Assembly: GCF_021206925.1 (NCBI RefSeq)
Contig: NZ_JAJPRF010000002.1
Coordinates: 310,001 to 374,000, forward strand
Direction of reading: 5' to 3'
DNA: 64,000 bases
Source: Rhodoflexus caldus
GTDB taxonomy: Bacteria; Bacteroidota; Bacteroidia; Cytophagales; Thermoflexibacteraceae
The stretch's first letter is position 1. Every line of letters begins with the position of its first letter. The translations under genes and the position numbers were made by a program. Below, in pieces: positions 43,877-52,336 of this stretch. A model generated the notes under the pieces. It was not told the origin of the DNA, searched no databases, and was given only the letters and a program-made list of their open reading frames with translations.

Positions 43877-43919
43877 CGAACTCAGCGCATTCTGTTGCTT
43901 CCTCAATGTGCTGAGTTCG
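43877..43919 (+). terminator. Hairpin downstream of the STAS-like gene
   Basis: CGAACTCAGC and GCTGAGTTCG form a perfect 10-base stem, extendable to 13 with one G-U pair, around a loop of 17-23 bases. There is no T-run. The rest of the gap up to 44086 contains further overlapping short inverted repeats (AATTTGG/CCAAATT, AATT-rich) and no gene. Confidence 0.4.
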
Positions 43920-44086
43920 GCATAAGCAATTTGGGAAATTCTGAATCGCCAAATTCTCCCGTGCAATTTTGAAAAATCAGCAAGAATAGAACGCTGATAA
44001 AGCGACAGGGACAGATTTACACTGTTTTTTTTAGAATTATCCGCGAAAATCCGCCCAAGCCATGTCATCAGCAGGCATGTATCCGA

Positions 44087-45529
44087 TTATCCCCGCCGGC
44101 TGAACAGTAACAAACCTAAAAACGTGATAGCTCCATTCACAACCAGCAGTTCAAAGCCAAACTTAAACCCATTGAACCATGCTTCGGAATTGACATTCAG
44201 AATGTAACAAATCACAGGTGAGGCCACGCACACAAAAGGTACTGCCCAATCTCGCACTTTGACTTTGGTAAATAAGCCAAATGTGAACAAACCCAGCAAC
44301 GGGCCGTAGGTGTAGCCTGCAACTTTAAACACCGCATTAATAACGGCATCATCATTAATCCACTTAAAAATCAGGATAATAAAATAAAGCAGTGCGGAAA
44401 AACCTACGTGTACCCATAATTTCAAACGGGCTTTTTCGGCTTCATCCGAACGATTTTTAAAATCGAGAAAGTCCACGCAAAAGGCAGTAGTCAGCGATGC
44501 CAAAGCCGAATCGGCACTGGCATAAGAGGAAGCCGTGATACCCAACAGGAAAAATACAGCCACCAGCAAACCGAAATGATTTAACGCCAGCATGGGATAC
44601 AAATTGTCAGTTTTGGCGGGAATCTCAATGCCGCGACTGTTTGCATAGGCGTAGAGCAGTGAGCCTAACGTAAGGAAAAGAAAATTGACAAATATAAGCA
44701 CCATGCAAAAGGAAAACATGTTTTTCTGTGCATCGCGCAGGTTCTTACAAGTCAAGTTCTTTTGCATCAAATCCTGATCCATGCCCGTCATCGTAATGGC
44801 AATAAAAGTTCCTGCTAAAAACTGCTTGAAAAAGTTTTTATCGTCGTTCCAATCCCAGAAAAAGATTTGAGAATACGGACTTTGCTCTACGCTTTTTACT
44901 AATCCCGCAAAATCCAGATTCAACTCGCCTGCTATCAGAAAAACACTGACAATCAGTGCACTGACCAAGAAAAAAGTTTGGAGCGTATCGGTAAAAATGA
45001 TGGTTTTGATACCGCCTTTGAACGTGTAAATCCAGATAAGGGCAATGGTTACCATCACATTAATTTCAAAAGGAACGCCCCAATGCTCAAAAATGCCGAG
45101 TTGCAATACCAATGCGGCCAGGTACAACCTAAATGCCGAGCCGATGGAACGCGAGAGGATAAAGAAAAACGAACCGGTTTTATATGACCAAAATCCAAAT
45201 CTTTCTTCCAGATAGGTGTAAATAGATACCAGATTCAGGCGATAGTAGAGCGGCATCAGCACCAGCGCGATGAACGCATAACCGGGTAAGTAGCCCAGCA
45301 CCATCTGAAAATAGGAAAACGCATGTTTGCCTACTGCCCCCGGTACGGAAATAAACGTTACCCCCGAAAGAGAAGTACCAATCATGCCGAACGCAACCAA
45401 GTACCATGGGGCGGACTTATCGGCCGTGAAAAAGGTATCGGTAGTAGCGCCGCGCGAAGTGTACCAAGCCACAGCCATCAGCATAGAAAAGTAAATAACG
45501 ATTATTGTTAAGACCAGTATAGGCGACAT
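44087..45529 (-). CDS. Sodium:solute symporter
   Basis: A 480-residue member of the SSS family with about 13 membrane helices. Family features include the N-terminal helix (ILVLTIIVIYFSMLMAVAWYTSRG), the conserved FGMIGTSLSGVTFISVPG near helix 2, RLYLAALVLQLGI, and ITMTGMDQDLMQKNL with the sodium-site region AIT. The late ITASSYASADSALASLTTAF stretch matches the family's helix 8 sodium ligands. The substrate cannot be told from sequence; relatives carry sugars, amino acids or sialic acid. The frame extends 43 codons further upstream, but that part contains the upstream gene's terminator, so the ATG at 45529 is chosen. Confidence 0.85.
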   Translation of the reverse strand: MSPILVLTIIVIYFSMLMAVAWYTSRGATTDTFFTADKSAPWYLVAFGMIGTSLSGVTFISVPGAVGKHAFSYFQMVLGYLPGYAFIALVLMPLYYRLNLVSIYTYLEERFGFWSYKTGSFFFILSRSIGSAFRLYLAALVLQLGIFEHWGVPFEINVMVTIALIWIYTFKGGIKTIIFTDTLQTFFLVSALIVSVFLIAGELNLDFAGLVKSVEQSPYSQIFFWDWNDDKNFFKQFLAGTFIAITMTGMDQDLMQKNLTCKNLRDAQKNMFSFCMVLIFVNFLFLTLGSLLYAYANSRGIEIPAKTDNLYPMLALNHFGLLVAVFFLLGITASSYASADSALASLTTAFCVDFLDFKNRSDEAEKARLKLWVHVGFSALLYFIILIFKWINDDAVINAVFKVAGYTYGPLLGLFTFGLFTKVKVRDWAVPFVCVASPVICYILNVNSEAWFNGFKFGFELLVVNGAITFLGLLLFSRRG

Positions 45530-45583
45530 AATAAAATCGGTGAAAGCGTTGGATACAGTAAAACAAGCGAAAAAATAGCTCCC

Positions 45584-45620
45584 AAAAAAACAAAAGCCCA
45601 AACTTTTGGCAAGATTGGGC
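45584..45620 (-). terminator. Terminator of the 45665-46477 gene
   Basis: On the minus strand GCCCAA and TTGGGC with inner CTT/AAG pairing form a stem, followed by TTTTGTTTTTTT. It is a classic intrinsic terminator placed 45 bases after the stop. Confidence 0.7.
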
Positions 45621-45664
45621 TTGGCGGATAAACCAAATCCGATGTTTGACAACTGCAAAACTCG

Positions 45665-46477
45665 TTATTTATAGACTGCCAACTTGGGCAAGCGGCTGAG
45701 CTTAGACTTGTACTGCTCAATGGCATCGAGCAATGCCAATTGCTTTTCACTCGTCAGCGAATGATGCGCCAAAATTCCTTCCAACGACAATATCATAAGC
45801 TCCATGCCTCTTTCGGTAGTCATCAGCGATTGCGATTGGAACAGGTAATCGGCGGCGAGCGCAAACTGTTTATTGTTATAGGCCGTTACCGCCCGATTGA
45901 AACATTGCAAACCGGCTAACTCCTCAAACGGGATGGCGCGCATAATTTGAAACTCGGAGCGATAGTGAGAGGCTTCCTGCTCACGATAGGCCGCAAACCG
46001 ACGGATATACTCTTCTTTGCGCCGCGCAACCATCGTCGGAGATGTTACTAATCCGTTAATAGGGTCTGTGGTTTCTATCAGCACCTCTACCCCGTTACCA
46101 AGAACTACCGTAAGAAACACATGGATATTGGTTTCATACACAACCGTTTGGAAACCTGCCTGCCGTAAAACGTGAGCAAACACAATTGTTCCGCTGAGGC
46201 AGTCATAGTGGCCTGACTGTAAAACATTGGCGAGCGTACTCCCCTGCCTGTAATGTTTGAGATACTTATTGAAAATCCTCCTGAAAATGGTTCGCAATCG
46301 CTTTTCTTCCGATTCGGGCAAATCTTTCAATACATTGTCCGAAAGTGCAGCCAAATTGGCCTGTAATTGCGCTGTATCTGCCGATTGCGCCTCACAACGG
46401 AAAAATTCAGGTGCAATTTGCGCCTGTGCGAAGGCATACAGCCAAAAGACGATAAAGGATAACAACAGGGTTCTCAA
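45665..46477 (-). CDS. Exported transglutaminase-like protein
   Basis: A 270-residue protein with a signal peptide (MRTLLLSFIVFWLYAFAQAQ). Its middle has a papain-like/transglutaminase arrangement: Cys93 in YDCLSGTIVFAHVLRQAGF, His119 in TNIHVFLTVVL and Asp138 in IETTDP, in the order and spacing of a Cys-His-Asp triad. The C-terminal part is helical and TPR-like (AVTAYNNKQFALAADYLFQS). A protease or cross-linking function is plausible, but the substrate is unknown. It is divergent from parA and has its own -7 box and strong terminator, so it is probably a single-gene transcript. Confidence 0.65.
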   Translation of the reverse strand: MRTLLLSFIVFWLYAFAQAQIAPEFFRCEAQSADTAQLQANLAALSDNVLKDLPESEEKRLRTIFRRIFNKYLKHYRQGSTLANVLQSGHYDCLSGTIVFAHVLRQAGFQTVVYETNIHVFLTVVLGNGVEVLIETTDPINGLVTSPTMVARRKEEYIRRFAAYREQEASHYRSEFQIMRAIPFEELAGLQCFNRAVTAYNNKQFALAADYLFQSQSLMTTERGMELMILSLEGILAHHSLTSEKQLALLDAIEQYKSKLSRLPKLAVYK

Positions 46478-46521
46478 CGGCGTAAGGGATTAGCTATGTC
46501 ATACAATCGTTTTTTTGTAAC

Positions 46522-46540
46522 ACAAAATTAACAATTTTGT
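46522..46540. promoter_or_regulatory. -7 box within a palindrome between the transglutaminase-like gene and parA
   Basis: On the minus strand TAATTTTG (46523-46530) matches the -7 consensus for the 45665-46477 gene. It is embedded in ACAAAATT-AAC-AATTTTGT, a perfect 8-base inverted repeat that could be an operator. A further AT-rich flank reads GTAACA/TGTAAC-like on both sides. Confidence 0.4.
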
Positions 46541-46654
46541 AACATTAGAACGTTCAAAGTTGCGAATTTGTTGTGTTGAACAACACTTTTTTTATGGTTC
46601 GGCGCGTGCCGGAAAGTACGCGGCTAACTATTTAGTTTTCAGGGGATAAAATCA

Positions 46655-46662
46655 TATATTTG
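46655..46662 (+). promoter_or_regulatory. -7 box (TATATTTG) of the parA operon
   Basis: An exact TAnnTTTG match 51 bases before the ATG at 46713. TTTA lies 20 bases upstream as a partial -33 box. Confidence 0.5.
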
Positions 46663-46712
46663 CAATGCTTGCAAGCACGCTTTTCATTAACTAATTGATT
46701 ATCAGACCTTCC

Positions 46713-47486
46713 ATGGGTAAAATCATAGCTATTGCCAACCAAAAGGGCGGTGTGGGCAAAACCACGACAGCCATCAACCTCGCGGCCAGTTTAGCAGCAT
46801 TGGAATACAAATGCTTAGTAGTAGATGCAGACTCCCAGGCCAACTCTACTTCCGGGCTTGGCTTTAATCCACGCGAAGTGCAAAAAAGCATCTACGATTG
46901 CATGATTAATGAAACCCCTGTGAGTGAGGTCATTAAAGAAACTTCGTTTGAGTTTTTAGACCTTATCCCTTCACATATAGACTTGGTAGGTGCTGAAATT
47001 GAGATGATTAATATCCCGCGTCGCGAGGAGCGAATGAAAACTGCGCTTGAACCGGTCAAAGACAAATACGATTTTATATTTATAGACTGTTCGCCTTCAC
47101 TGGGTTTGATAACGGTTAATGCCCTAACGGCTGCCCATTCGGTCATCGTTCCGGTGCAATGCGAATATTTTGCGTTGGAAGGTTTGGGTAAGTTGCTGAA
47201 TACCATCAAGATTATTCAAACAAGGCTCAATACCGAATTGCAAATTGAAGGCATTTTGCTCACCATGTATGATGTGCGCCTGAAACTTTCCAATCAGGTG
47301 GTAGAAGAGGTAAATATGCACTTCAAAAATCTGGTGTTCCAAACCATGATTCCTCGCAATATCCGCCTGAGCGAAGCACCGAGTTACGGGATGCCTGCCA
47401 TCGCCCACGATGCGGAAAGCAAAGGTGCACTCAGCTATTTGAACTTGGCGCGTGAAATTCTTAACAAAAACGGCATTACTAAGTAA
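46713..47486 (+). CDS. parA: ParA chromosome-partitioning ATPase
   Basis: A 257-residue deviant Walker ATPase (MinD/ParA type). It has KGGVGKTT with signature Lys11 and Walker Lys16, [25 protein letters not shown] (Walker B region) and a C-terminal [15 protein letters not shown] typical of chromosomal ParA/Soj. With ParB it moves and segregates the replication origin. The ATG at 46713 is used; an upstream TTG at 46695 is unlikely. It is followed after 3 bases by parB. No clear parS site was found in the window. Confidence 0.97.
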   Translation: MGKIIAIANQKGGVGKTTTAINLAASLAALEYKCLVVDADSQANSTSGLGFNPREVQKSIYDCMINETPVSEVIKETSFEFLDLIPSHIDLVGAEIEMINIPRREERMKTALEPVKDKYDFIFIDCSPSLGLITVNALTAAHSVIVPVQCEYFALEGLGKLLNTIKIIQTRLNTELQIEGILLTMYDVRLKLSNQVVEEVNMHFKNLVFQTMIPRNIRLSEAPSYGMPAIAHDAESKGALSYLNLAREILNKNGITK

Positions 47487-47489
47487 CCC

Positions 47490-48404
47490 ATGTCCGACAA
47501 GCCACAATTGAAAAAGCGCACCGGTCTGGGCAAAGGACTGAGCGCCTTACTGGAAGACAATACAACCGAACACCTTTCTACCGATGCCATCGCAGAAGTA
47601 GTTTCCGTTGGTCGCATCCATGAAATTCCGCTCGAGCAAATTGAGGTAAACCCTTTTCAGCCTCGCACGGAATTTGACCGGACGGCGCTGGAAGAACTTG
47701 CCGAATCTATTCGCGTACAGGGAATTATTCAGCCCATCACCGTCCGACAATTAGAACCGGGCAGCTATCAACTGATTTCGGGTGAACGCCGCCTGAAAGC
47801 CTCCAAGTTGGCAGGGCTGACACACGTACCGGCCTATATACGCACTGCCAACGACCAGCAGATGCTGGAAATGGCACTGATAGAAAACATTCAGCGCGAA
47901 GAGCTCAATGCCATTGAAATCGCGCTCAGCTATCAGCGGTTACTGACCGAATGTAATTTGAAGCAGGAAGAACTCGGCGACCGCGTGGGTAAAAACCGAA
48001 GCACCGTTACCAACTATCTGCGCCTGCTGAAACTGCCTCCCGACATTCAGGCAGGGCTGCGCGACCGCAAAATATCCATGGGACATGCCCGTGCGCTTAT
48101 CAATATCGAGAATATTGACACGCAACTTTCACTGTTTAAGAAAATCGTTGATGAGGAATGGTCTGTCCGCAAAACAGAAGAAGCCGTGAGGTCGCTGCTG
48201 ACGAAACCCGAAGCCTCGGAAACTGCTAAAAAGGCAGCCCCCCGCATCCATCCGGAAATCATTCAGTTACAAAACAGGCTTTCCAACCGCTACGGTACCC
48301 GCGTACAGGTAAGTCGCAATGAGCAAGGCAAAGGTGAAATCAAAATCCCTTTCTTTTCCGACGAAGACCTTAACCGCATATTGGAACTACTGGAACTTTC
48401 TTAA
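47490..48404 (+). CDS. parB: ParB chromosome-partitioning protein
   Basis: A 304-residue CTPase/DNA-binding protein. The N-terminus KRTGLGKGLSALLED is the ParA-interacting helix, and the ParB/Srx domain follows (NPFQPRTEF, then SGERRLKASKLAGL, the CTP-binding patch). The HTH region (LKQEELGDRVGKNRSTVTNYLRLL) binds parS, and the C-terminus (IQLQNRLSNRYGTRVQV) dimerises. It is cotranscribed with parA and with the DUF5683 gene 5 bases downstream, an arrangement seen in other Bacteroidota. Confidence 0.97.
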   Translation: MSDKPQLKKRTGLGKGLSALLEDNTTEHLSTDAIAEVVSVGRIHEIPLEQIEVNPFQPRTEFDRTALEELAESIRVQGIIQPITVRQLEPGSYQLISGERRLKASKLAGLTHVPAYIRTANDQQMLEMALIENIQREELNAIEIALSYQRLLTECNLKQEELGDRVGKNRSTVTNYLRLLKLPPDIQAGLRDRKISMGHARALINIENIDTQLSLFKKIVDEEWSVRKTEEAVRSLLTKPEASETAKKAAPRIHPEIIQLQNRLSNRYGTRVQVSRNEQGKGEIKIPFFSDEDLNRILELLELS

Positions 48405-48409
48405 CGCCA

Positions 48410-49087
48410 ATGATTCAACATAAGGACATACAAAAGCGCCGCTTTGCTGAAAAGTGGCATTTTTATTTGCTGTTGTTCCTGTTCGGCAGCCTCAGCCGAT
48501 TTGCCGATGCACAAATAACACCTGCCAACGATATCGGCATGGATACCGTGGCGCTCAAAAAGCGGCTGGATTCTTTAACCCGCCTGATAGAAGGCCCGAA
48601 ACCTATTTCAGAGCCTACGAAAGCAGCCCTGCTTTCGGCAGCCTTGCCGGGGTTGGGTCAAATCTACAACAAGAATTTCTGGTATCTCAAAGTGCCTGCT
48701 ATTTATGCTGCGGCAGGTGTTCTGGCCTTCACGCTGAATTTTAACCAGCGCAATTACACGGGCTTTCGCGATGCCTACCAATACAGACTTGACAAAAACC
48801 CTTTTACAATCCCCGATGCGCGATTCAATACAGGCAATGACGACGGTATCCGCTCGCAACGAGACCGATTCAGGCGCGAACGCGATTATACCATCATTCT
48901 CGGTATTGGGTTGTATTTGCTCCAAATAGCAGAAGCCGCCACTACCGCACACCTGAAAACTTTTGATGTATCCGACGACCTTTCCATGCGTTTCAAACCC
49001 AGCATAGAGCCTGTTCCGATGCAAGGCGCGCCTGCCTTAGGTATTGGCATTGCTTTCCGATTTGAACGCCCTGTATGGAAAAACTGA
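48410..49087 (+). CDS. DUF5683 membrane protein
   Basis: A 225-residue protein with an N-terminal signal/anchor (FYLLLFLFGSLSRFADAQ) and the DUF5683 core: KAALLSAALPGLGQIYNKNFWYLKVP, a membrane segment AIYAAAGVLAFTLNFN, RDRFRRERDYTIILGIGLYLLQIAEA with another membrane helix, and a final FKPSIEP beta segment. Members are typically encoded after parAB in Bacteroidota and have no known function. They may be envelope proteins linked to segregation or division. It ends 47 bases before a small DUF6435 gene. Confidence 0.8.
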   Translation: MIQHKDIQKRRFAEKWHFYLLLFLFGSLSRFADAQITPANDIGMDTVALKKRLDSLTRLIEGPKPISEPTKAALLSAALPGLGQIYNKNFWYLKVPAIYAAAGVLAFTLNFNQRNYTGFRDAYQYRLDKNPFTIPDARFNTGNDDGIRSQRDRFRRERDYTIILGIGLYLLQIAEAATTAHLKTFDVSDDLSMRFKPSIEPVPMQGAPALGIGIAFRFERPVWKN

Positions 49088-49134
49088 ACAAATCGGCTTA
49101 CAAGAGGTTAAGGAGTAAACTGATTAGATAAGCC

Positions 49135-49326
49135 ATGTTCGGACTGTTTTCAAAAAAGAATACCGCTGAAAAGGAAATTGAACGCCTGACCAAACGCTAT
49201 GCGCAACTCTCGGAGGAGGCCATGCAACTGCAACGCAAAGGCGATATTAAGGCCTTTGCTCTCAAAACACAGGAAGCGGAAGAAGTGATGAAAAAAATAG
49301 AAAATCTCAGACAGTCAGGCAGTTAG
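49135..49326 (+). CDS. DUF6435-like small protein
   Basis: A 63-residue protein beginning MFGLFSKKNTAEKEIERL and then almost entirely helical and charged (YAQLSEEAMQLQRKGDIKAFALKTQEAEEVMKKI given in two parts by position 20-58). This is the size and pattern of DUF6435, a small cytosolic coiled-coil family of unknown function. Its last 20 bases overlap the 3' end of the convergent GT4 gene. Confidence 0.7.
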   Translation: MFGLFSKKNTAEKEIERLTKRYAQLSEEAMQLQRKGDIKAFALKTQEAEEVMKKIENLRQSGS

Positions 49327-50512
49327 TCGGTTGCAGCACATCAGCCAGCAATTTGTTTTGAGCATCTAAATGGAAATGCTGCACGGCAAACAGCCTGCCC
49401 GCACTGCCAAGAGCGTGCAGTTGTTCGTCATCAGCGGCGGCAAATTCGTAGATACACTGCCTGAGTTGCTGCCAGTTACCTGCTGAGGCCGTCCACCCGC
49501 AAGATGCCCGTTGCACAATTTCCGCTGCTTCTCCTTCCCCCGAAAATATGACAGGCAACCCTGCTGCCATTGCCTCATACAACTTGGATGGGACAGTGCC
49601 GTACAAACGCTGCTGCTGCGGAATCAGTGCTCCGTCAAAATCGGCCAACAAGGTTGGTATGGCCGTGTAGTCCACCGATTCGTGCAGCTGACAAAACGCC
49701 TCATTGGGAGTTCCCGCCAAGGAATTTTGCAAACGGTTGCGCAAAGGCCCATCGCCGAAAATGTGCAACTCAACGCCTAATCGGGCAAAAGGAATGGTTT
49801 GGCAAATATCTTCCAACCCCTGCGCCATGCCTATCAGTCCAAAGTAAATCAAGCGGCGCGGTTGATGCATTCGCGGTTTTTTGGTTGTGTATTTTTCGGG
49901 CAAAATGCCCACGCGGTAGAGTAAAACCTGTTTTTCAGGTACATACCGCTGAATATAGGCGACCGACTCTTCCGATTGGGCTATGATAATATCCGCCTTT
50001 TCGTACAGCAACAACTCGGTTTGCTTTGCCCATCGGAAAAGCAGATTGCTTCGGGAAATTACCCCCATCTGAGCAAGCACATCCGGCCATAAATCGGAAA
50101 TATTGAGTATCAAGCGCGCCTGATTTTGTCGGGCAAACCACCACCCAAGCAGTGCCAACGGCAGTGGCGGCGATTGCACAATTATCCATTCGGGCGCAAA
50201 AGCAGCGACCGTTTTGCTGCGCAACAGCATGAAAAACATGAGTGAAAGCACCGAAAATAGGCGCGGCAATATGCTAACCGAAGCCGAAGGCATTAAAGCG
50301 CATCGCCAAACCTCGTAACCCTTAAAAAAATCTTGATGAAATAATTTTCCGCGAAAATGGTTGTCAATCTTCCCTTGCGGATAGTGAGGCAGTGCCGTAA
50401 GCACCACTACCTCGTGTCCTGCCTGTACAAGACCATCTACCACTCCTTGCATATGGCGAGGACAAGCCCCCCTGTCAGGAGGAAAACTCGGCGTAATCAG
50501 CAGTACTCTCAC
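49307..50512 (-). CDS. WbuB-like family 4 glycosyltransferase
   Basis: A 401-residue GT-B enzyme. The start has RVLLITPSFPPDRGACPRH and GHEVVVLTALPHYPQGK, typical of WbuB/WcaI-like transferases. The C-terminal donor domain has RLIYFGLIGMAQGLED, LHIFGDGPLRNRL and PSKLYEAMAAGLPVIFSGEGEAAEI, with the E-x7-E pattern that binds the nucleotide-sugar. It should add a sugar to a surface polysaccharide precursor at the inner membrane. The start codon is GTG and overlaps the nuoD stop (TAGTG), implying translational coupling to a respiratory subunit gene. Convergent with the DUF6435 gene. Confidence 0.85.
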   Translation of the reverse strand: MRVLLITPSFPPDRGACPRHMQGVVDGLVQAGHEVVVLTALPHYPQGKIDNHFRGKLFHQDFFKGYEVWRCALMPSASVSILPRLFSVLSLMFFMLLRSKTVAAFAPEWIIVQSPPLPLALLGWWFARQNQARLILNISDLWPDVLAQMGVISRSNLLFRWAKQTELLLYEKADIIIAQSEESVAYIQRYVPEKQVLLYRVGILPEKYTTKKPRMHQPRRLIYFGLIGMAQGLEDICQTIPFARLGVELHIFGDGPLRNRLQNSLAGTPNEAFCQLHESVDYTAIPTLLADFDGALIPQQQRLYGTVPSKLYEAMAAGLPVIFSGEGEAAEIVQRASCGWTASAGNWQQLRQCIYEFAAADDEQLHALGSAGRLFAVQHFHLDAQNKLLADVLQPTNCLTV

Positions 50513-51729
50513 TAACGGTCAATTTCCCCCAAAACTATGTCAATTGAGCCTAAAACGGCAATTAAATCGGCGATTAGCCCCCCGCGCGCCATCTCTGCAA
50601 TAACCGAAAGATTGGAAAAAGAGCAAGAGCGGCATTTTACCCGCCAAGGCACATCGCTGGTGGGCTGGCTTCGGAAAAAGAATCCCAATTCTCCTTTGGG
50701 AGTTTCCGCACGCGAATAAATTTCCATTTGCTTTTTCACACGCAGATTTTTAGGAACTGCCGCCTGCGGGTCAAAATCACGGGAACGGGCGCAATCTGTG
50801 GTCAATCGCTGCAAACATTGTGCAATAATGCCAACGCTTTCGCGACACTCCAACAGCCGCACATAGGTTCTGTCCCAGCAGTCGCCTTGTGTGCCCATCA
50901 ACCCCTGCCCGATTGGTACATCAAATTCCAATTCGGGGTAAACAGAATAGCCGTCCACTTTGCGCAGGTCATATTTCAGTCCCGATGCCCGCAACATCGG
51001 CCCTGTTACGCCGTAGTTAATGGCCGTTTCTAAGGGCAACACGCCAATATTGGCTGTACGTTGAATAAAAATCTTATTTTCAATCAGCAGCCGCTCACAT
51101 TCTGCCAATTTAGGTCGCAAATATTGTATAAAATCCTGACATCGCTCTTCAAAGCCAAGCGGCAGGTCATAATACAAACCGCCGACCCACATATAATTGT
51201 AGAGCATTCGTGCGCCGCAAATCCATTCCAACAAACGAAGTATGTGCTCGCGGTCGCGCATCATCCACAAAAAGGGAGTAAATGCACCCATGTCAATGGC
51301 ATACGTCCCGATTGCCACGAAGTGAGATGCCAGACGGTTCAGCTCAGCAACCAATACTCTGATAAACTCCACACGACGCGGTATTTTGCCCTCCAAATCG
51401 AGCATCTTCTCAACGCCCAGCACATAGGCGTGCTCGCAATTCATGGCAGCCACATAGTCCAGCCTATCTACGAAAGGGATAATCTGGTTGTAGGGCAAAT
51501 GCTCGGCGTGCTTTTCAAAACAGCGATGCAAATAGCCCAAATGCGGTACTACGTCTATTACGGTTTCACCGTCGGTGAGTACTTCCAGACGCAAAACGCC
51601 GTGGGTTGAAGGATGCTGCGGCCCCAAATTAAGAATGAAACGCCCCTCGCCCAGTTCCTCTATCTTGTATTTGGACGGCTCTGAAATCCGCAAATTATCT
51701 TCCGCAAAATCGTACGTAATGGCAGGCAT
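50512..51729 (-). CDS. nuoD: NADH-quinone oxidoreductase subunit D
   Basis: A 405-residue 49-kDa-type complex I subunit. It has LNLGPQHPSTHGVLR near the N-terminus, HLGYLHRCFEKHAEHLPYNQ and DRLDYVAAMNCE lining the quinone site, SHFVAIGTYAIDMGAFTPF, GVTGPMLRASG, and a C-terminus ending VLGSIDIVLGEIDR, where the family has the conserved SxDxVxGExDR. No other nuo genes are nearby, so this is a detached subunit gene. An in-frame TAA lies two codons upstream of the ATG at 51729, so the start is fixed. Confidence 0.97.
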   Translation of the reverse strand: MPAITYDFAEDNLRISEPSKYKIEELGEGRFILNLGPQHPSTHGVLRLEVLTDGETVIDVVPHLGYLHRCFEKHAEHLPYNQIIPFVDRLDYVAAMNCEHAYVLGVEKMLDLEGKIPRRVEFIRVLVAELNRLASHFVAIGTYAIDMGAFTPFLWMMRDREHILRLLEWICGARMLYNYMWVGGLYYDLPLGFEERCQDFIQYLRPKLAECERLLIENKIFIQRTANIGVLPLETAINYGVTGPMLRASGLKYDLRKVDGYSVYPELEFDVPIGQGLMGTQGDCWDRTYVRLLECRESVGIIAQCLQRLTTDCARSRDFDPQAAVPKNLRVKKQMEIYSRAETPKGELGFFFRSQPTSDVPWRVKCRSCSFSNLSVIAEMARGGLIADLIAVLGSIDIVLGEIDR

Positions 51730-51735
51730 AGGTTA

Positions 51736-51743
51736 CAAAATTA
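51736..51743 (-). promoter_or_regulatory. -7 box (TAATTTTG) of nuoD
   Basis: An exact TAnnTTTG match on the minus strand whose last base is 6 bases from the nuoD ATG. It would place the transcription start at or next to the start codon, i.e. a nearly leaderless mRNA. Confidence 0.4.
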
Positions 51744-51758
51744 ACACAGGAATTTGTA

Positions 51759-51766
51759 TAAATTTG
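51759..51766 (+). promoter_or_regulatory. -7 box (TAAATTTG) of the thioredoxin-like gene
   Basis: An exact TAnnTTTG match 24 bases before the ATG at 51791. It supports that start over the ATG at 51767, which lies directly at the end of the box. Confidence 0.45.
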
Positions 51767-51790
51767 ATGTCGTTTGCCAAATCACCTGCT

Positions 51791-52285
51791 ATGAAAGTAC
51801 GCCAAAGTCTGTTCAGGCTTGTATTCCTGATAACTGCCTTGTATTCGCTCAATGCCCACAGCCAGCAAGTAGAAGTGGTTGATGTAGACAAAGTAGAACA
51901 ACTCATTAAAAATCAGTCAGATACGCTTCATATTGTAAACTTTTGGGCTACGTGGTGCGCACCTTGCGTAAAAGAACTGCCCGATTTTATACGCATCGGT
52001 GAAACATTCGGCCATAAAAACGTTCGTTTGTGGTTGATTAGCATGGACTTCCGGTCGTCCCTTGAAACAAAATTGAAGCCTTTTCTTCGCAGTAAAAATA
52101 TTCAACAGCCTGTCTGGTTATTAAACAATACCGACTATGACCAATGGATTCCGTTGATAGACGGCAACTGGCAGGGCGACATCCCTTTCACCCTGATTTT
52201 CAATAATCAACGCAACCAAAGGGTAACGATTAGCGGCGAAACGAACTATCAACGGCTTGAACAACTTTTGGAGGAAATGTTTTAA
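51791..52285 (+). CDS. TlpA-like exported thiol-disulfide oxidoreductase
   Basis: A 164-residue protein with a signal peptide (MKVRQSLFRLVFLITALYSLNAHS). The thioredoxin fold has the redox motif WATWCAPC (Cys56, Cys59), then VRLWLISMDFRS and a cis-Pro region before FTLIFNNQ. It should reduce or exchange disulfides in the periplasm, as TlpA/ResA-type proteins do. The frame is open further upstream, inside nuoD on the other strand, but the -7 box and signal peptide support the ATG at 51791. The next thioredoxin-fold gene starts 51 bases downstream, so the pair may be one operon. Confidence 0.8.
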   Translation: MKVRQSLFRLVFLITALYSLNAHSQQVEVVDVDKVEQLIKNQSDTLHIVNFWATWCAPCVKELPDFIRIGETFGHKNVRLWLISMDFRSSLETKLKPFLRSKNIQQPVWLLNNTDYDQWIPLIDGNWQGDIPFTLIFNNQRNQRVTISGETNYQRLEQLLEEMF

Positions 52286-52336
52286 ATTGGTATGAATTTA
52301 GAACATACATGTTTGAACCAAACCCTCCGCAAGAAG

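Noticed and set aside
45530-45658. 43-codon N-terminal extension of the symporter
   Set aside because: It contains the terminator of the upstream gene and no family similarity; the ATG at 45529 is used.
46573-46586. GTGTTGAACAACAC followed by Ts as a terminator or parS
   Set aside because: The loop would be too small for a good terminator, there is no plus-strand gene to end here, and it does not match parS.
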